From the NCBI GenBank assembly GCA_017454905.1, contig JAFTCB010000062.1:186001-250000 (forward strand): DNA of 64,000 nt. The letters are read 5' to 3'. Position 1 is the stretch's first letter; each line of letters starts with the position of its first letter. The translations under genes and the position numbers were made by a program. This DNA comes from Bacteroidales bacterium (GTDB lineage Bacteria; Bacteroidota; Bacteroidia; Bacteroidales; UBA932). Below the pieces are notes generated by a model, which was not told where the DNA came from, made no database searches, and worked only from the letters and a program-made list of their open reading frames with translations. Below, piece after piece: positions 51,257 through 59,406 of the stretch.

Positions 51257-53890
51257 ATGACCTCCAAGGAAATCAGACAGAAATTCCTCGAATTCTTCGC
51301 ATCCAAGGGCCACACCATCGTGCCTTCCGCGCCGATGGTCGTCAAGAACGATCCGACCCTGATGTTCACCAACGCCGGCATGAACCAGTTCAAGGACATC
51401 TTCCTGGGCAATGCCAAAGCCCCCTACCCGCGGGCTACCGATTCCCAGAAATGCCTGCGCGTCAGCGGCAAACACAACGACCTGGAAGAGGTGGGACATG
51501 ACACCTACCACCACACCATGTTCGAGATGCTGGGCAACTGGAGTTTCGGCGACTACTTCAAGACCGAAGCGATCGACTGGGCCTGGGAACTCCTGACCGA
51601 CGTATACAAGATCGACAAGAACCTCCTCTACGCCACCGTGTTCGAGGGTTCCGCCGACGACGGCACCACCCTGGACACCGAAGCGCAGCAGGCATGGCGC
51701 AAATACCTGCCCGAGGACCATATCCTCCTCGGCAACAAGCATGACAATTTCTGGGAGATGGGCGAAACCGGCCCCTGCGGCCCCTGTTCCGAGATCCACA
51801 TCGACATCCGCACCGCTGAGGAGAAGGCCGCTTCCGGCATCCCCGGCCGCGACCTGGTCAACCAGTCCGACCCGCACGTCATCGAGATCTGGAACCTCGT
51901 GTTCATGCAGTACCAGCGCATGGCCGACGGACACCTCGAGCCCCTTCCCGCCCGCAACATCGACACCGGCATGGGCTTCGAGCGCCTCTGCGCCGTCCTC
52001 CAGGGCAAGAACAGCAACTACGACTCCGACGTCTTTACCGGCATGCTCACCCGCATCGGCGAGCTTTCCGGCCACAAATACGGCGAGGACGAAAAGACAG
52101 ATGTCGCGATGCGCGTCATCGCGGACCACATCCGGGCCATCAGTTTCAGCATCGCCGACGGCCAGCTTCCTTCCAACGTGAAGGCCGGCTACGTCATCCG
52201 CCGCATCCTGCGCCGCGCCGTCCGCTACGGCTACACCTTCCTCGGCCTGAACGAGCCCTTCCTCTGCCGGCTGGTCCAGCAGCTCGTGGACGACATGGGT
52301 GAAGCCTATCCCGAGATCGCCAAGCAGCAGAAATTCATCGAGAGCGTCATCCGCGAAGAGGAGATGGCGTTCCTGCGCACCCTGGACCGCGGCATCCGCC
52401 TGATGGACGAATGCATGGAGCGCAGCAAGGACAGCAAAGTCATCGCCGGCTCCGACGCCTTCAAACTGTATGACACCTACGGATTCCCGATCGACCTGAC
52501 GGAGCTGATTGCCGCCGAGAACGGCTACACCGTGGACCAGGAGGGCTTCCGTACCGAACTCGAGCAGCAGAAAAACCGCGCCCGCAACGCCACCGCCAAC
52601 ACCTTCGGCGACTGGACCGTCTACCACGAAGGCGAAGATGTGGAATTCGTCGGCTTCGACACCACCGAGGTCCAGGGCGCCCTGCTCCTGAAGCAGCGCA
52701 CCGTCGTCCAGAAGAACAAGGAAATGCTCCAGCTCGTCTTCGACCGCACCCCGTTCTACGGGGAGATGGGTGGCGAGATCGGTGACACCGGCACCCTCAC
52801 CGCCGCGGACGGCGAGCAGATCCGCATCCTCAACACCGTCAAGGAGAACAACCTCACGATCCACATCGCAGAACGGCTGCCGCAGGATTGCTCCGGCGCC
52901 TTCTGCCTCAGCGTAGATGCCGCCCGCCGGCAGCGCATCGCCAACAACCACAGCTGCACGCACCTGTTGCACCGTGCCCTGCGCGAGATCCTCGGCACCC
53001 ATGTCGAGCAGAAAGGCTCCTTCGTGGGCGACCAGGGTTTCCGCTTCGACTTCTCGCATTTCGAGAAACTCTCCGACGAGCAGATCGCCCAAGTGGAGAA
53101 GCGCGTCAACGAACTGATCCGCAGCAATTTCCCGCTCTCCGAGAAGCGTGACGCCACCATGGAGGAGGCCCGCGGGATGGGTGCCATGGCCCTCTTCGGC
53201 GAGAAATACGGCGACCGCGTCCGCGTGGTCCGTTTCGGCCCCAGCGTCGAACTCTGCGGCGGCTGCCATACTTCCGCCACGGGCAACATCGGCCTGTTCA
53301 AGATCACCGGAGAGTCCGCCATCGCGGCCGGTATCCGCCGCATCGAGGCGGTCACCGGCGCACAGGCGGAGGATCTCGTGCTCACCCTGCAGGGCCTGGT
53401 CAAGACCGCCCGCTCCTTCTTCAACAACGTCCCGGACCTCACCGGCGCCATCCAGAAACTGATCGAGGACAACGCCACCTTCAAGAAACAGGCGGAGGAA
53501 TTCGCCCGCCAGAAAGCTGCCGAATTCGCCCGCATGCTCACCGAGAAAGCGGAAGTGATCAACGGCAATCGCATCATCGTCGGCGGACGCCCCGGCCAGG
53601 ACCTCGATCCCGCCCTTGTCCGCAACGCGGCCCTCACCCTGCAGAAAGAGCTGAAAGATACCGCACTCGTGGGCGCCTACCAGCATGACGGCAAGCCGCA
53701 GCTGGTCCTGATGTACTCCGACGACCTGGTGGCCAGGGGCCGCAATGCCGGCAAGGACATCCGCGAGGCCGCGAAGTTCATCCAGGGCGGCGGTGGCGGC
53801 CAGCCCGGCCTCGCCACGGCCGGCGGCAAGAACCCTGACGGGCTCAAGCAGGCGCTCGACGCCCTCATCGACACCGTCACCCGCCAGTAA
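51257..53890 (+). CDS. alaS: Alanyl-tRNA synthetase
   Basis: An 877-residue class II synthetase charging tRNA-Ala. The catalytic core begins at [19 protein letters not shown] with motif 1 around [17 protein letters not shown]. The editing domain has [13 protein letters not shown] (HxxxH) and [10 protein letters not shown] (CxxxH), and the C-Ala domain follows with [14 protein letters not shown] and [17 protein letters not shown]. The start at 51257 fits the usual N-terminus; the upstream in-frame ATG lies near the divergent promoter region. The LptG-Fmt ORF follows after 17 bases. Confidence 0.97.
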   Translation: MTSKEIRQKFLEFFASKGHTIVPSAPMVVKNDPTLMFTNAGMNQFKDIFLGNAKAPYPRATDSQKCLRVSGKHNDLEEVGHDTYHHTMFEMLGNWSFGDYFKTEAIDWAWELLTDVYKIDKNLLYATVFEGSADDGTTLDTEAQQAWRKYLPEDHILLGNKHDNFWEMGETGPCGPCSEIHIDIRTAEEKAASGIPGRDLVNQSDPHVIEIWNLVFMQYQRMADGHLEPLPARNIDTGMGFERLCAVLQGKNSNYDSDVFTGMLTRIGELSGHKYGEDEKTDVAMRVIADHIRAISFSIADGQLPSNVKAGYVIRRILRRAVRYGYTFLGLNEPFLCRLVQQLVDDMGEAYPEIAKQQKFIESVIREEEMAFLRTLDRGIRLMDECMERSKDSKVIAGSDAFKLYDTYGFPIDLTELIAAENGYTVDQEGFRTELEQQKNRARNATANTFGDWTVYHEGEDVEFVGFDTTEVQGALLLKQRTVVQKNKEMLQLVFDRTPFYGEMGGEIGDTGTLTAADGEQIRILNTVKENNLTIHIAERLPQDCSGAFCLSVDAARRQRIANNHSCTHLLHRALREILGTHVEQKGSFVGDQGFRFDFSHFEKLSDEQIAQVEKRVNELIRSNFPLSEKRDATMEEARGMGAMALFGEKYGDRVRVVRFGPSVELCGGCHTSATGNIGLFKITGESAIAAGIRRIEAVTGAQAEDLVLTLQGLVKTARSFFNNVPDLTGAIQKLIEDNATFKKQAEEFARQKAAEFARMLTEKAEVINGNRIIVGGRPGQDLDPALVRNAALTLQKELKDTALVGAYQHDGKPQLVLMYSDDLVARGRNAGKDIREAAKFIQGGGGGQPGLATAGGKNPDGLKQALDALIDTVTRQ

Positions 53891-53907
53891 TCTCCTCCTT
53901 CATCAGG

Positions 53908-56322
53908 ATGAAAAAACTCGACCGCTTCATACTGAAAGCATTTATCGGACCGTTCGTCGCGATCCTCTTCGTCGTGGTTTTCATCCTGATGATGCAGACC
54001 CTCTGGCTCTATATCGACGAGCTCGTGGGAAAGGGCCTCGGCATCCGCACCATCCTGGAATTCCTGTTCTGGGGCGTGTGCAGCCTGGCCCTTCCCCTCG
54101 CGCTGCCGCTCGCCACGCTGCTGGCCGCCACGATGACCATCGGCCAGCTCTCCGAGAACAGCGAGCTGATGGCGATCAAGGCTTCCGGCATTTCGTTCGG
54201 CCGGCTCATCGCCCCGCTGGCGGTGGCGGCCGCCCTGATCGCGGCCGGCACCTACATCGTCTGCTCCAACCTGGTCCCCTACGCCTACAACCAGATCTAC
54301 ACCCTGCGCGACGACATCGCCAAGACCAAGGACGAGATCAAGATCCCGCCGGGGACCTTCTACGACGGCATCGACGGCTACATCCTGCGGGTGGACGACC
54401 AGAACAAGGAGACGAAGATGCTCTACGGCGTGCAGGTCTACGACCACACCGCCCATAAAGGCAATATCTCCGTGACGATCGCGGATTCCGCCGTCCTCAA
54501 GATGTCCAAGGGCAAGGACTACCTGACCTTCTCGCTCTACAACGGGTCCACCTACCGGGAGGACAACACCCTGCGCTACAACGACACGAGCCTGGTCCTG
54601 CAGCACATCGATTTCGCCCGGCAGGAACTGCTCATCCCGCTGAAGAACTACAGCTTCGAGAAATCGGACTCCGCCCGCTTCGACGACCAGGTCAAGACCA
54701 AGCAGTCCCGGGAACTCCGGCATCTGAGCGATTCCCTGCGCCACGAACTGGACTCCCTGCACAAGATGCACTATGAGCAGATCCGGCGCTCGCCTACCCT
54801 CCAGCAGGCCAAGCAGTTGGACACCGCCCTGCGCAATCCGGACAGGCAGTATTTCTCCCACCCGGACTTTCTCATCTGGAAAGGACGACAGGAAGAAGTC
54901 CAGGCGTGGTCCAAGGCGGCCGACAACGCGATGAAGCTTTCCGGCGAGATCAACAACATCCGTTTCGAATCCTACGACCGGAGCTATATCCTGCGGCAGT
55001 CCGACCTGTCCTTCCTGGAGAAATTCGCCCAGGGACTCGCCTGTTTCCTGCTCTTCTTCATCGGCGCTCCGATGGGCGCGCTCGTCAAGAGCAAGCGCGG
55101 GGGGCTCGGCGTCGGACTGATCATCTCCGTGCTGTTCTTCGTCCTTTATTATGTCGTCAACATCTCCGGCACGAAACTGGCCCGCGACGGAGCCGTGGAG
55201 ACACCCATCGGCGTCTTCATTTCCGCCGCTGTCATCGCACCGCTCGGCGCTTTCTTCACCTGGAAGGCGCTCAAAGACTCCGACCTCTTCAACATGGACC
55301 AATTCAAGATCTGGCGGCGCAAGATCCTCAGCAAGATCCAGCGCCTCTTCCGCCCCGTGCGCATCGTCTACATGGGCACGCCCGAATTTGCAGTCAAACC
55401 GCTTGACACCCTCATCCAGGCCGGATTCAAGGTCGTGGGCGTCGTGACCGTGGCGGACAAGCCCAGCGGACGCGGCCTCAAGGTCAACGAGAGCGCCGTC
55501 AAGCAATATGCCGTCGCCCACGGCATCCCGGTCCTGCAGCCGGTCAAGCTCAAGGATCCGGAGTTCCTGGAAGCCCTGAAGGCCTGGAAGGCCGACCTCT
55601 TCGTCGTGGTGGCCTTCCGCATGCTGCCCGAGGAAGTCTGGGCCATGCCGAAGCTCGGCACCTTCAACCTCCACGCCGCCCTGCTCCCGCAGTACCGCGG
55701 CGCCGCCCCGATCAACTGGGCCGTCATCAACGGCGAGAAGATGACCGGCGTGACCACCTTCATGATCGACAAGGACATCGACACCGGCGGCATCATCCTC
55801 CGCCAGGAGTGCCGCATCCGCCCGGACGAGACGGCCGGCGAACTGCACGACGAACTGATGCAGATCGGATCAGACCTCGTCCTGCAGACGGTCGAAGGCA
55901 TCATCCAGCACAATGTCGAGCTGCGTGTCCAGCGCTCCTTCATCCAGGGCTCCGAGGAGCTCAAGCCGGCCCCCAAGCTCACCAAGGAGCTCTGCCACAT
56001 CGACTGGACCCAGCCTACGGACAAGGTCTACAACCTCATCCGCGGCCTCAGCCCGTATCCCGCGGCCTACGCTACGCTCCGGCCTTCAGACGGGGGCAGT
56101 TCCCCCGAAACTTTATCTCTGAAGATCTACCGTACCGAGAAGCGTCCGGACCTGCACGCCGCGCCGGGTACGGTCCTGAGCGACGGCAAGACCTGGCTCG
56201 CCATCGCCACCGCCGACGGCGCCCTCGAGATCACCGACCTGCAGCTCGCCGGCAAGAAGCGCATGGGCGCCGCGGACTTCCTCCGGGGCTTCCGCGAACC
56301 GGAGAAATGGCAGGCGGCCTGA
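53908..56322 (+). CDS. LptF/LptG-family permease fused to methionyl-tRNA formyltransferase
   Basis: One uninterrupted 804-codon frame. Residues 1 to about 480 are a complete LptF/LptG (YjgP/YjgQ) permease of the LPS export ABC transporter: three N-terminal helices, a periplasmic jellyroll-like region (about 125-365), and three C-terminal helices ending in TWKALKDSDLFNMD, with a basic cytoplasmic end. Residues 484-804 are a complete Fmt, which formylates initiator Met-tRNA: VRIVYMGTPEFAV, FNLHAALLPQYRGAAPINW with N587 and H589, D625 in DKDIDTGG. No stop separates them. A GTG at 55357 could also initiate Fmt alone. GSSPETLS near residue 730 is an insertion. Confidence 0.85.
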   Translation: MKKLDRFILKAFIGPFVAILFVVVFILMMQTLWLYIDELVGKGLGIRTILEFLFWGVCSLALPLALPLATLLAATMTIGQLSENSELMAIKASGISFGRLIAPLAVAAALIAAGTYIVCSNLVPYAYNQIYTLRDDIAKTKDEIKIPPGTFYDGIDGYILRVDDQNKETKMLYGVQVYDHTAHKGNISVTIADSAVLKMSKGKDYLTFSLYNGSTYREDNTLRYNDTSLVLQHIDFARQELLIPLKNYSFEKSDSARFDDQVKTKQSRELRHLSDSLRHELDSLHKMHYEQIRRSPTLQQAKQLDTALRNPDRQYFSHPDFLIWKGRQEEVQAWSKAADNAMKLSGEINNIRFESYDRSYILRQSDLSFLEKFAQGLACFLLFFIGAPMGALVKSKRGGLGVGLIISVLFFVLYYVVNISGTKLARDGAVETPIGVFISAAVIAPLGAFFTWKALKDSDLFNMDQFKIWRRKILSKIQRLFRPVRIVYMGTPEFAVKPLDTLIQAGFKVVGVVTVADKPSGRGLKVNESAVKQYAVAHGIPVLQPVKLKDPEFLEALKAWKADLFVVVAFRMLPEEVWAMPKLGTFNLHAALLPQYRGAAPINWAVINGEKMTGVTTFMIDKDIDTGGIILRQECRIRPDETAGELHDELMQIGSDLVLQTVEGIIQHNVELRVQRSFIQGSEELKPAPKLTKELCHIDWTQPTDKVYNLIRGLSPYPAAYATLRPSDGGSSPETLSLKIYRTEKRPDLHAAPGTVLSDGKTWLAIATADGALEITDLQLAGKKRMGAADFLRGFREPEKWQAA
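56085..56122 (+). repeat. Possible remnant of the in-frame palindromic element inside fmt
   Basis: The stretch around GGCAGTTCCCCCGAAACTTT (from 56095) adds about a dozen residues (SDGGSSPETLS) to the C-terminal domain of Fmt at a surface position. It resembles, in both DNA and reading frame, the GGCAGCTCGCCTCAGAAAAC end (GSSPQKTS) of the elements in trmB. Only one end is present, so kinship is uncertain. Confidence 0.35.
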
Positions 56323-56374
56323 GCTGCGCAGTTGCCAGACCGATAATTCTGTTATTTTGGTAAAGATTTCCGTA

Positions 56375-56402
56375 AAATATGCAATAGTATTTTTGCATAT
56401 TT
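56375..56402. promoter_or_regulatory. Inverted repeat, probable operator before the polyferredoxin gene
   Basis: AAATATGCAA (56375-56384) and TTGCATATTT (56393-56402) form a perfect 10-bp inverted repeat with an 8-base spacer. It ends 4 bases before the -7 box, covering the -33 position, where a dimeric repressor or redox regulator could bind. The second arm also overlaps a possible alternative -7 box, TATTTTTG at 56388-56395. Confidence 0.55.
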
Positions 56403-56406
56403 CTTT

Positions 56407-56414
56407 TATCTTTG
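56407..56414 (+). promoter_or_regulatory. -7 promoter box of the polyferredoxin-reductase pair
   Basis: TATCTTTG followed by C, ending 27 bases before the ATG at 56442. A TTG that would extend the frame upstream (56412) lies inside the box and is rejected as a start. Confidence 0.6.
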
Positions 56415-56441
56415 CCAAACACACTGCTTTGTTTTTATCCT

Positions 56442-57932
56442 ATGCTACGTAAAATCCGCATTGCCCTGGCAGCGGTCTTCTTCGTGGGGATTACGCTGCT
56501 CTTCGTGGGCATCGGCCAGCACTGGTGGGGCTGGATGGCCAAACTCCAGTTCCTGCCCTCGGCGCTGGCCCTGAATCTTGTCGTCGTGGCCATCATCCTG
56601 TTGGCCTGCTTCCTGTTCGGCCGCATCTACTGCTCGGTCATCTGCCCGATGGGCGTTTTCCAGGACCTCGTCCTGTGGATCCGCCGTACCGGCGGCAAAT
56701 GGCTGCAGGACGCCCAGACCCGCAAACTCAAGAAACTCAAGGAGAGCGGTTCGACAGAAAAGCCGAAGGTGAAGCAATACCTCAAGCGCTTCAACTACGT
56801 ACCCGAACACAAATGGGTGCGCTACTGTGTACTGGTGCTCTCGATCGTCTCCATTTTCGTGAGCGGCCAGATGCTGATCGCGCTGATTGCCCCGTACAGC
56901 GCCTACGGACGCGTGGTGCGCAGCCTCGTGGGGGCGGCTTCCGGCTCCGTCGTGCCGGCGCTGCTGATCACCGGCCTGGTGACGCTCGTGGTCATCTTCT
57001 GCTGCGCCTGGCTGTGGGGACGCGAATACTGCAACACCATCTGCCCGGTCGGCACGACCCTGAGCCTGGTGAGCCGTTTCTCGCTTTTCCGCCCGACCAT
57101 CGACCTGTCCAAGTGTACCAACTGCGGGCGCTGCGGCAAGGGCTGCCGGGCTTCCTGCATCGACACCAAGAACCACAAGATCGACTATTCCCGCTGCGTG
57201 ACCTGCTTCGACTGTCTGGACAACTGCAGCGAGGGCGCGCTGAAATACCGCTTCGTGGGGCTCAAGGGCGCTCGGATCGAAGCGGCCCCTGCTTCCAAAG
57301 ACGCTACGCCGGACAGTGGAAAGCGCGCATTCCTCGCCACGACAGCGATCATCGGCACGGCCCTCGCCGCCAAGGCGCAGGACCACATGCAGGGCGGACT
57401 CGCCCCCGTCATCGACAAGCAGAATCCCGAGCGTGGCACGCGCCTCGTCCCCTTCGGCGCCGGCAGCGTCAAGTCGTTCTATGACCATTGCACCGCCTGC
57501 CAGCTGTGCGTGAGCGCCTGCCCCAACGGCGTGCTCCGCCCGTCCACGGATTTCGAGCATTTCCTCCAGCCCCAGATGGGCTATGAGAAAGGCTACTGCC
57601 GCCCGGAGTGCACCGCCTGCAGCCAGGTCTGCCCGGCCGGGGCCATCCGGCCCGTGAAGCCCGAGCAGAAGCAGACCATCCAGATCGGCGTCGCGCATGT
57701 CAATCTCGAACTCTGCTTCGCCGCCAAAGGCGAAGCCAGCTGCGGCAACTGCGCCTACCACTGCCCGTCCGGCGCCATCCGCATGGTCGAGCAGGAGGGG
57801 CTTCAGTACAAGATTCCGACCGTTTCCGAGGTGCACTGCATCGGCTGCGGCGCCTGCGAAAACCTGTGCCCGTCCCGCCCGGTCAGCGCCATTACCGTGC
57901 GCGGCATTTCCGTTCACCACACCAACGCATAA
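56442..57932 (+). CDS. Membrane-bound polyferredoxin (NapH/NosR/RdxA-like 4Fe-4S protein)
   Basis: A 496-residue protein with four to five helices in the first 210 residues, including the NapH-like repeats CSVICPMGVFQDLVLW and CNTICPVGTTLSLVSR. A soluble part carries many cluster motifs: CTNCGRCGKGCRASC, CVTCFDCLDNCSEG, CTACQLCVSACPNG, CTACSQVCPAGA and CIGCGACENLCPSRP. A stretch near residues 290-310 (KRAFLATTAIIGTALAAKA) resembles an internal Tat-like or membrane segment. It probably passes electrons between the quinone pool or a cytoplasmic donor and the reductase encoded 5 bases downstream. Exact partners are not known. Confidence 0.88.
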   Translation: MLRKIRIALAAVFFVGITLLFVGIGQHWWGWMAKLQFLPSALALNLVVVAIILLACFLFGRIYCSVICPMGVFQDLVLWIRRTGGKWLQDAQTRKLKKLKESGSTEKPKVKQYLKRFNYVPEHKWVRYCVLVLSIVSIFVSGQMLIALIAPYSAYGRVVRSLVGAASGSVVPALLITGLVTLVVIFCCAWLWGREYCNTICPVGTTLSLVSRFSLFRPTIDLSKCTNCGRCGKGCRASCIDTKNHKIDYSRCVTCFDCLDNCSEGALKYRFVGLKGARIEAAPASKDATPDSGKRAFLATTAIIGTALAAKAQDHMQGGLAPVIDKQNPERGTRLVPFGAGSVKSFYDHCTACQLCVSACPNGVLRPSTDFEHFLQPQMGYEKGYCRPECTACSQVCPAGAIRPVKPEQKQTIQIGVAHVNLELCFAAKGEASCGNCAYHCPSGAIRMVEQEGLQYKIPTVSEVHCIGCGACENLCPSRPVSAITVRGISVHHTNA

Positions 57933-57937
57933 GCCCT

Positions 57938-59281
57938 ATGGACAGAAGAGACTTCATCAAATCAGCAGGTATGGGCGCCGCTGCGCTCGGTGTTGCCGCC
58001 TGCGCCCCCGGAGCCGCCGAGAAAGCCGTCAGCGCCTCCACCTTCGATGGTAACCAGGAACTCAAAGGTACGATGCTGCAGAACTACCCGGGCATCGGCA
58101 CGCTCGGCTACGGCTGCATGCGCTGGCCGATGGTCAAGGGAGAAGACGGCAAGAACCATATCGACCAGGAGGAGGTCAACCGCCTGGTGGACTTCGCCCT
58201 GGCCCACGGCGTGAATTATTTCGACACCTCCCCCGTCTATCTGGGCGGTGACAGCGAGCGCGCCTCCGCGGAGGCCCTCAACCGCCATCCGCGCGAAAGC
58301 TGGAAGATCGCCACGAAGCTGTCCATTTTCGGTCCGACCTCTTTCGAGGCCTGCCAGAAGATGTATCGCCGCTCGCTGGAGATTTTCAAGACGGATTATA
58401 TCGACTACTATCTGCTGCATTCCATCAGCAGCGGGGATGATTTCAAGACCCGGTTCGAGGATTCCGGCATCGTGGATTTCCTGCTCAAGGAGCGGGAGGC
58501 GGGACGGATCCGCCACTTCGGCTTCTCCTTCCACGGCCACCAGGAAGGCTTCGACCAGATGATGGCCCTGCACGACAAGTACCATTGGGACTTCGTGCAG
58601 ATCCAGATGAACTACATCGACTGGGAGCATCCCTCCGGGCGCAACACCCGCGCCGATTATCTCTATGCTGAGCTGGACAAGCGCGAGATTCCCATCGTGA
58701 TCATGGAGCCGCTGCGCGGCGGTTCGCTCGCCAACATCCCGGCCGATCTCGTGGACCGGCTCAAGGCCCGCGAGCCCCAGCGTTCGGTTGCCTCCTGGGC
58801 GTTCCGCTATGTGGGCAGTTTCCCGCGCGTGATGTGTGCGCTCAGCGGCATGACCTACATGGAGCACCTGCAGGACAACCTGGAGAATTTCCTGGATTTC
58901 CAGCCGCTCAATGACGAGGAGAAGCAGCTGCTCTGGGACATTGCCGACCGGATGGAGAACTATCCGCTGGTGCCGTGCACAGGCTGCCAGTACTGCATGC
59001 CCTGCCCCTACGGCATCAACATTCCGGGCATCTTCAAGTTCTACAATGACAATGTCACCGCCGGCACGTATGTGGAGAGCAAGGAGCAGGAAGGCTATGC
59101 GAAGGCCCGCCGGAAGTACCTGCTGGCCTACAACGAGGCCATCCCGACGGTTCGCCAGGCGGATCACTGCATCGCCTGCCGCCGTTGCGAGAAGGATTGT
59201 CCGCAGAACATCCGCATCCCCGACCAGCTGCGCCGCATCGACCGCTACATTGAATCGCTCAAACAGGAGACGCTCGAATAA
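57938..59281 (+). CDS. Tat-targeted aldo/keto reductase with two iron-sulfur motifs
   Basis: A 447-residue protein beginning with a twin-arginine signal (MDRRDFIKSAGMGAAALGVAAC) whose LGVAAC could be a lipobox. Residues about 45-340 are an aldo/keto reductase barrel: GYGCMRWPMV, GVNYFDTSPVYLGGDSE, IATKLSIFG, YYLLHSI, RIRHFGFSFHG. The C-terminal part has CTGCQYCMPCPYGI and CIACRRCEKDCPQNI, two [4Fe-4S]-type motifs. It lies 5 bases after the polyferredoxin gene, so an electron supply from that protein to this exported reductase is likely. The substrate is unknown. Confidence 0.88.
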   Translation: MDRRDFIKSAGMGAAALGVAACAPGAAEKAVSASTFDGNQELKGTMLQNYPGIGTLGYGCMRWPMVKGEDGKNHIDQEEVNRLVDFALAHGVNYFDTSPVYLGGDSERASAEALNRHPRESWKIATKLSIFGPTSFEACQKMYRRSLEIFKTDYIDYYLLHSISSGDDFKTRFEDSGIVDFLLKEREAGRIRHFGFSFHGHQEGFDQMMALHDKYHWDFVQIQMNYIDWEHPSGRNTRADYLYAELDKREIPIVIMEPLRGGSLANIPADLVDRLKAREPQRSVASWAFRYVGSFPRVMCALSGMTYMEHLQDNLENFLDFQPLNDEEKQLLWDIADRMENYPLVPCTGCQYCMPCPYGINIPGIFKFYNDNVTAGTYVESKEQEGYAKARRKYLLAYNEAIPTVRQADHCIACRRCEKDCPQNIRIPDQLRRIDRYIESLKQETLE

Positions 59282-59341
59282 TCTTTCCGCAGCATCCTCG
59301 CTTGCGTGACCAGCAAGTCATTGGCTGACTTTATTTTAAAG

Positions 59342-59374
59342 AATTACGGGTGGCCTAAAAAGCCACCCGTAATT
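59342..59374. terminator. Bidirectional intrinsic terminator between the reductase and trmB
   Basis: A perfect 13-bp stem (AATTACGGGTGGC at 59342-59354, complement at 59362-59374) with a 7-base loop. T-rich bases follow on the minus strand; the plus side has only a weak T/A-rich end. It sits between convergent genes. Confidence 0.85.
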
Positions 59375-59406
59375 CCATATTAAACAGTATTTCAACATTT
59401 TACAGG

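Noticed and set aside
51215-53686. An 823-codon open frame antisense to alaS
   Set aside because: Same kind of shadow; alaS on the plus strand is complete with all motifs, and the antisense product resembles nothing.
55357-56322. Annotating fmt as a separate gene from the GTG at 55357
   Set aside because: There is no stop codon between it and the permease, so the fusion is the literal reading. The GTG is kept only as a possible internal start.
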